From contig JBLMYK010000210.1 in assembly GCA_050258235.1 (NCBI GenBank), positions 1 to 32,702 of the forward strand: 32,702 bases of DNA, written 5' to 3'. Origin of the DNA: JAKOQB01 sp050258235. GTDB taxonomy: Bacteria > Pseudomonadota > Gammaproteobacteria > Burkholderiales > Burkholderiaceae_F. Positions 31,554 through 32,702 of the stretch are shown piece after piece. Made by a program: the position numbers and the translations under genes. Positions within the stretch are counted from its first letter, which is position 1, and each line of letters opens with the position of its first letter. The notes beneath the pieces were generated by a model. It did not search any database. It was not told the DNA's origin and saw only the letters and a list, made by a program, of their open reading frames with translations.

Positions 31554-32349
31554 CGTAGGCACCACGCGCCAGCGCGGCCGCTTCCGGCGAGTCCGGGAAG
31601 CGACGCCGCAGTTCATCGGCCAGCTGCCGCTCCCGGCGCGCATCCGCCTTCGCGTGCGCGATCCTGATCCCGAGCCACAGCACGGGCGCCGGCTCGTTCG
31701 GCCCCTTCTCGAGCAGACCGTAATAGAAGCCGGCGCGATCGACCTGGTGGTTCGCCAGATACAGCCGTGCAAGCTGATACTTCACGATGGGATTCGATGC
31801 GTCCAGCTCGAACGAACGACGCAGGAAAGACTCGGCCGCCTGGGTATCCTTGATTCGCAGCATGCACAGCCCGGCGTTCTGCATCGCCAGTGCCGGCGTG
31901 CGATAGAGGCGATTGGACGCCGCGCGCTCGAAGAATTGCAGCGATTCGCGTTCGCGGCCCGTCTGGCACAGGTACCACCCATGATTGTTCTGGATCTCGG
32001 GATTGTCGGGCTCCAGGCGCAGAGCCTGTGCATAGCTTGCATCGGCATCCCGTCGATTGCCGAGGTCGAGATAGATGAGGCCCAGCATCGAGTGGCCGGG
32101 CGCGTAGTTCGGGTCGATGGACAACGCGCGCCGGACCTCGTCGAGCGCGACCGACAGCTGACCTTTCTGGTAATAGCCCGCCGCCAACTGCAGGCGGATC
32201 TCTGCGCGCCGACGCGGACTGGCTTCGGGCTGCGGTGGGGACGCACTGGCCTCCGGCACCGGCACCCCATTGACGGTGGTCGTGGTCGTGCAGGCGGCGG
32301 CCAGCCACACACCGGCCGCCAAACCCAGGATTGCCGTCGCCAGTCTCAT
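31546..32349 (-). CDS. pilF: PilF/PilW-type tetratricopeptide lipoprotein (type IV pilus biogenesis)
   Basis: This 267-residue protein begins with a lipoprotein-like signal (MRLATAILGLAAGVWLAAAC, probable acylated C20; the lipobox is slightly atypical, with alanine at -3). A low-complexity Thr/Pro/Ser linker and about six TPR motifs follow (for example LAAGYYQKGQLSVALDEVRRA, LGLIYLDLGNRRDADASYAQAL, ENNHGWYLC-like IQNNHGWYLCQTGRERES). PilF/PilW is the outer-membrane pilotin for the PilQ secretin. rlmN-pilF-rodZ-ispG is its normal setting. Other pilus genes are not in the window, so its use in piliation is inferred. Confidence 0.93.
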   Translation of the reverse strand: MRLATAILGLAAGVWLAAACTTTTTVNGVPVPEASASPPQPEASPRRRAEIRLQLAAGYYQKGQLSVALDEVRRALSIDPNYAPGHSMLGLIYLDLGNRRDADASYAQALRLEPDNPEIQNNHGWYLCQTGRERESLQFFERAASNRLYRTPALAMQNAGLCMLRIKDTQAAESFLRRSFELDASNPIVKYQLARLYLANHQVDRAGFYYGLLEKGPNEPAPVLWLGIRIAHAKADARRERQLADELRRRFPDSPEAAALARGAYDE

Positions 32350-32359
32350 GCGGCCTCGC

Positions 32360-32702
32360 TCAGCTCGACACCACGATCGGCACTTCCCTTGCCTGCCGCT
32401 CCCGCAACCGCGTGCGGTCCTTCACCTCGCCAGCCAGCTGGCCGCACGCGGCATCGATATCGTCACCACGCGTCTTCCGCGTCGTCACCACGATGCCGGC
32501 GTCAATCAGGATCTGGGCAAACGCGCGCATCCGCTCCGGTGCCGAGCGCGACAGTCCGGAGCCGGGAAAGGGATTGAACGGAATCAGATTGAACTTGCAC
32601 GGCACGTCGGCAACGAGGCGCACCAGCTCATGCGCGCAGGAGTCCGCGTCGTTCACGCCGTCGAGCATCACGTACTCGAAGGTGATGAAATCGCGCGGCG
32701 CG
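32360..32702 (-). CDS. rlmN: RlmN, dual-specificity 23S rRNA/tRNA adenine-C2 methyltransferase (C-terminal part)
   Basis: The frame enters from the right edge; only the last 113 residues are inside. It reads RDFITFEYVMLDGVND, PCKFNLIPFNPFPGS and TRKTRGDDIDAACGQL, the closing part of the radical SAM methylase RlmN, which methylates A2503 of 23S rRNA and A37 of some tRNAs. The cysteine in DAACGQL is the catalytic acceptor of the methyl group. The radical-SAM CxxxCxxC cluster lies outside the window. pilF begins 10 bases after the stop, so the operon starts at or beyond rlmN. Confidence 0.95.
   Translation of the reverse strand, partial: APRDFITFEYVMLDGVNDADSCAHELVRLVADVPCKFNLIPFNPFPGSGLSRSAPERMRAFAQILIDAGIVVTTRKTRGDDIDAACGQLAGEVKDRTRLRERQAREVPIVVSS

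Overview
The window is a dense stretch of a GC-rich bacterial chromosome (by eye about 65 percent GC), and almost every gene can be named. Gene content and order point to a betaproteobacterium, most likely Burkholderiales-like. The markers are rpsF-priB-rpsR-rplI-dnaB, hfq-hflX-hflK-hflC-DUF2065-hisZ-purA-phosphoribosyltransferase, the rlmN-pilF-rodZ-ispG-hisS-yfgM-bamB-der run, and bcp next to a PIN-PhoH gene. This is inferred from synteny and protein family resemblance; no database search was possible.

Layout. (1) 1-5160, minus strand: an aminotransferase of the AlaC type, then hom, thrC, a GNAT acetyltransferase, mobB and the start of moeA, mostly with 1-4 base overlaps. This joins threonine/homoserine synthesis to molybdenum cofactor maturation. 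(2) 5291-7780, plus strand: a Mth938-type small protein, peroxiredoxin Bcp and PIN-PhoH, ending in a strong hairpin shared with the convergent livK. (3) 7838-9513, minus: a branched-chain amino acid binding protein and a DUF456 membrane protein. (4) 9582-12486, minus: rpsF-priB-rpsR-rplI-dnaB behind a recognisable promoter and a hairpin-bearing leader. (5) 12605-17554, minus: rnr, rlmB, an AlkB-type alkane monooxygenase and a class III sirtuin. The last two overlap and look translationally coupled. (6) 17615-17776, plus: tRNA-Leu(CAG) with a near-consensus promoter and an intrinsic terminator. (7) 17892-24755, minus: hfq, hflX, hflK, hflC, DUF2065, hisZ, purA and a phosphoribosyltransferase. 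(8) 24939-32702, minus: rlmN (5' part outside the window), pilF, rodZ, ispG, hisS, yfgM, bamB and der.

Most of this is conserved housekeeping: translation (S6, S18, L9, HisRS, Der, HflX, RlmB, RlmN), replication (DnaB, PriB), envelope assembly (BamB, RodZ, PilF), RNA metabolism (RNase R, Hfq), membrane protein quality control (HflKC), isoprenoid precursors (IspG), and purine and amino acid synthesis. I found no CRISPR array, insertion sequence, prophage or defence island, and no convincing new multi-gene system. No stretch over 300 bases lacks a gene.

The points most worth a second look are local. They are the alkB-sirtuin pair; an hflX whose family-conserved N-terminus seems to need a CTG start overlapping the hfq stop; a cluster of TTG starts; a perfect hairpin covering the ribosome-binding position of hom; an AAC(6')-like acetyltransferase inside the threonine-molybdopterin operon; and an inverted copy of the tRNA-Leu T-arm just downstream of the tRNA.
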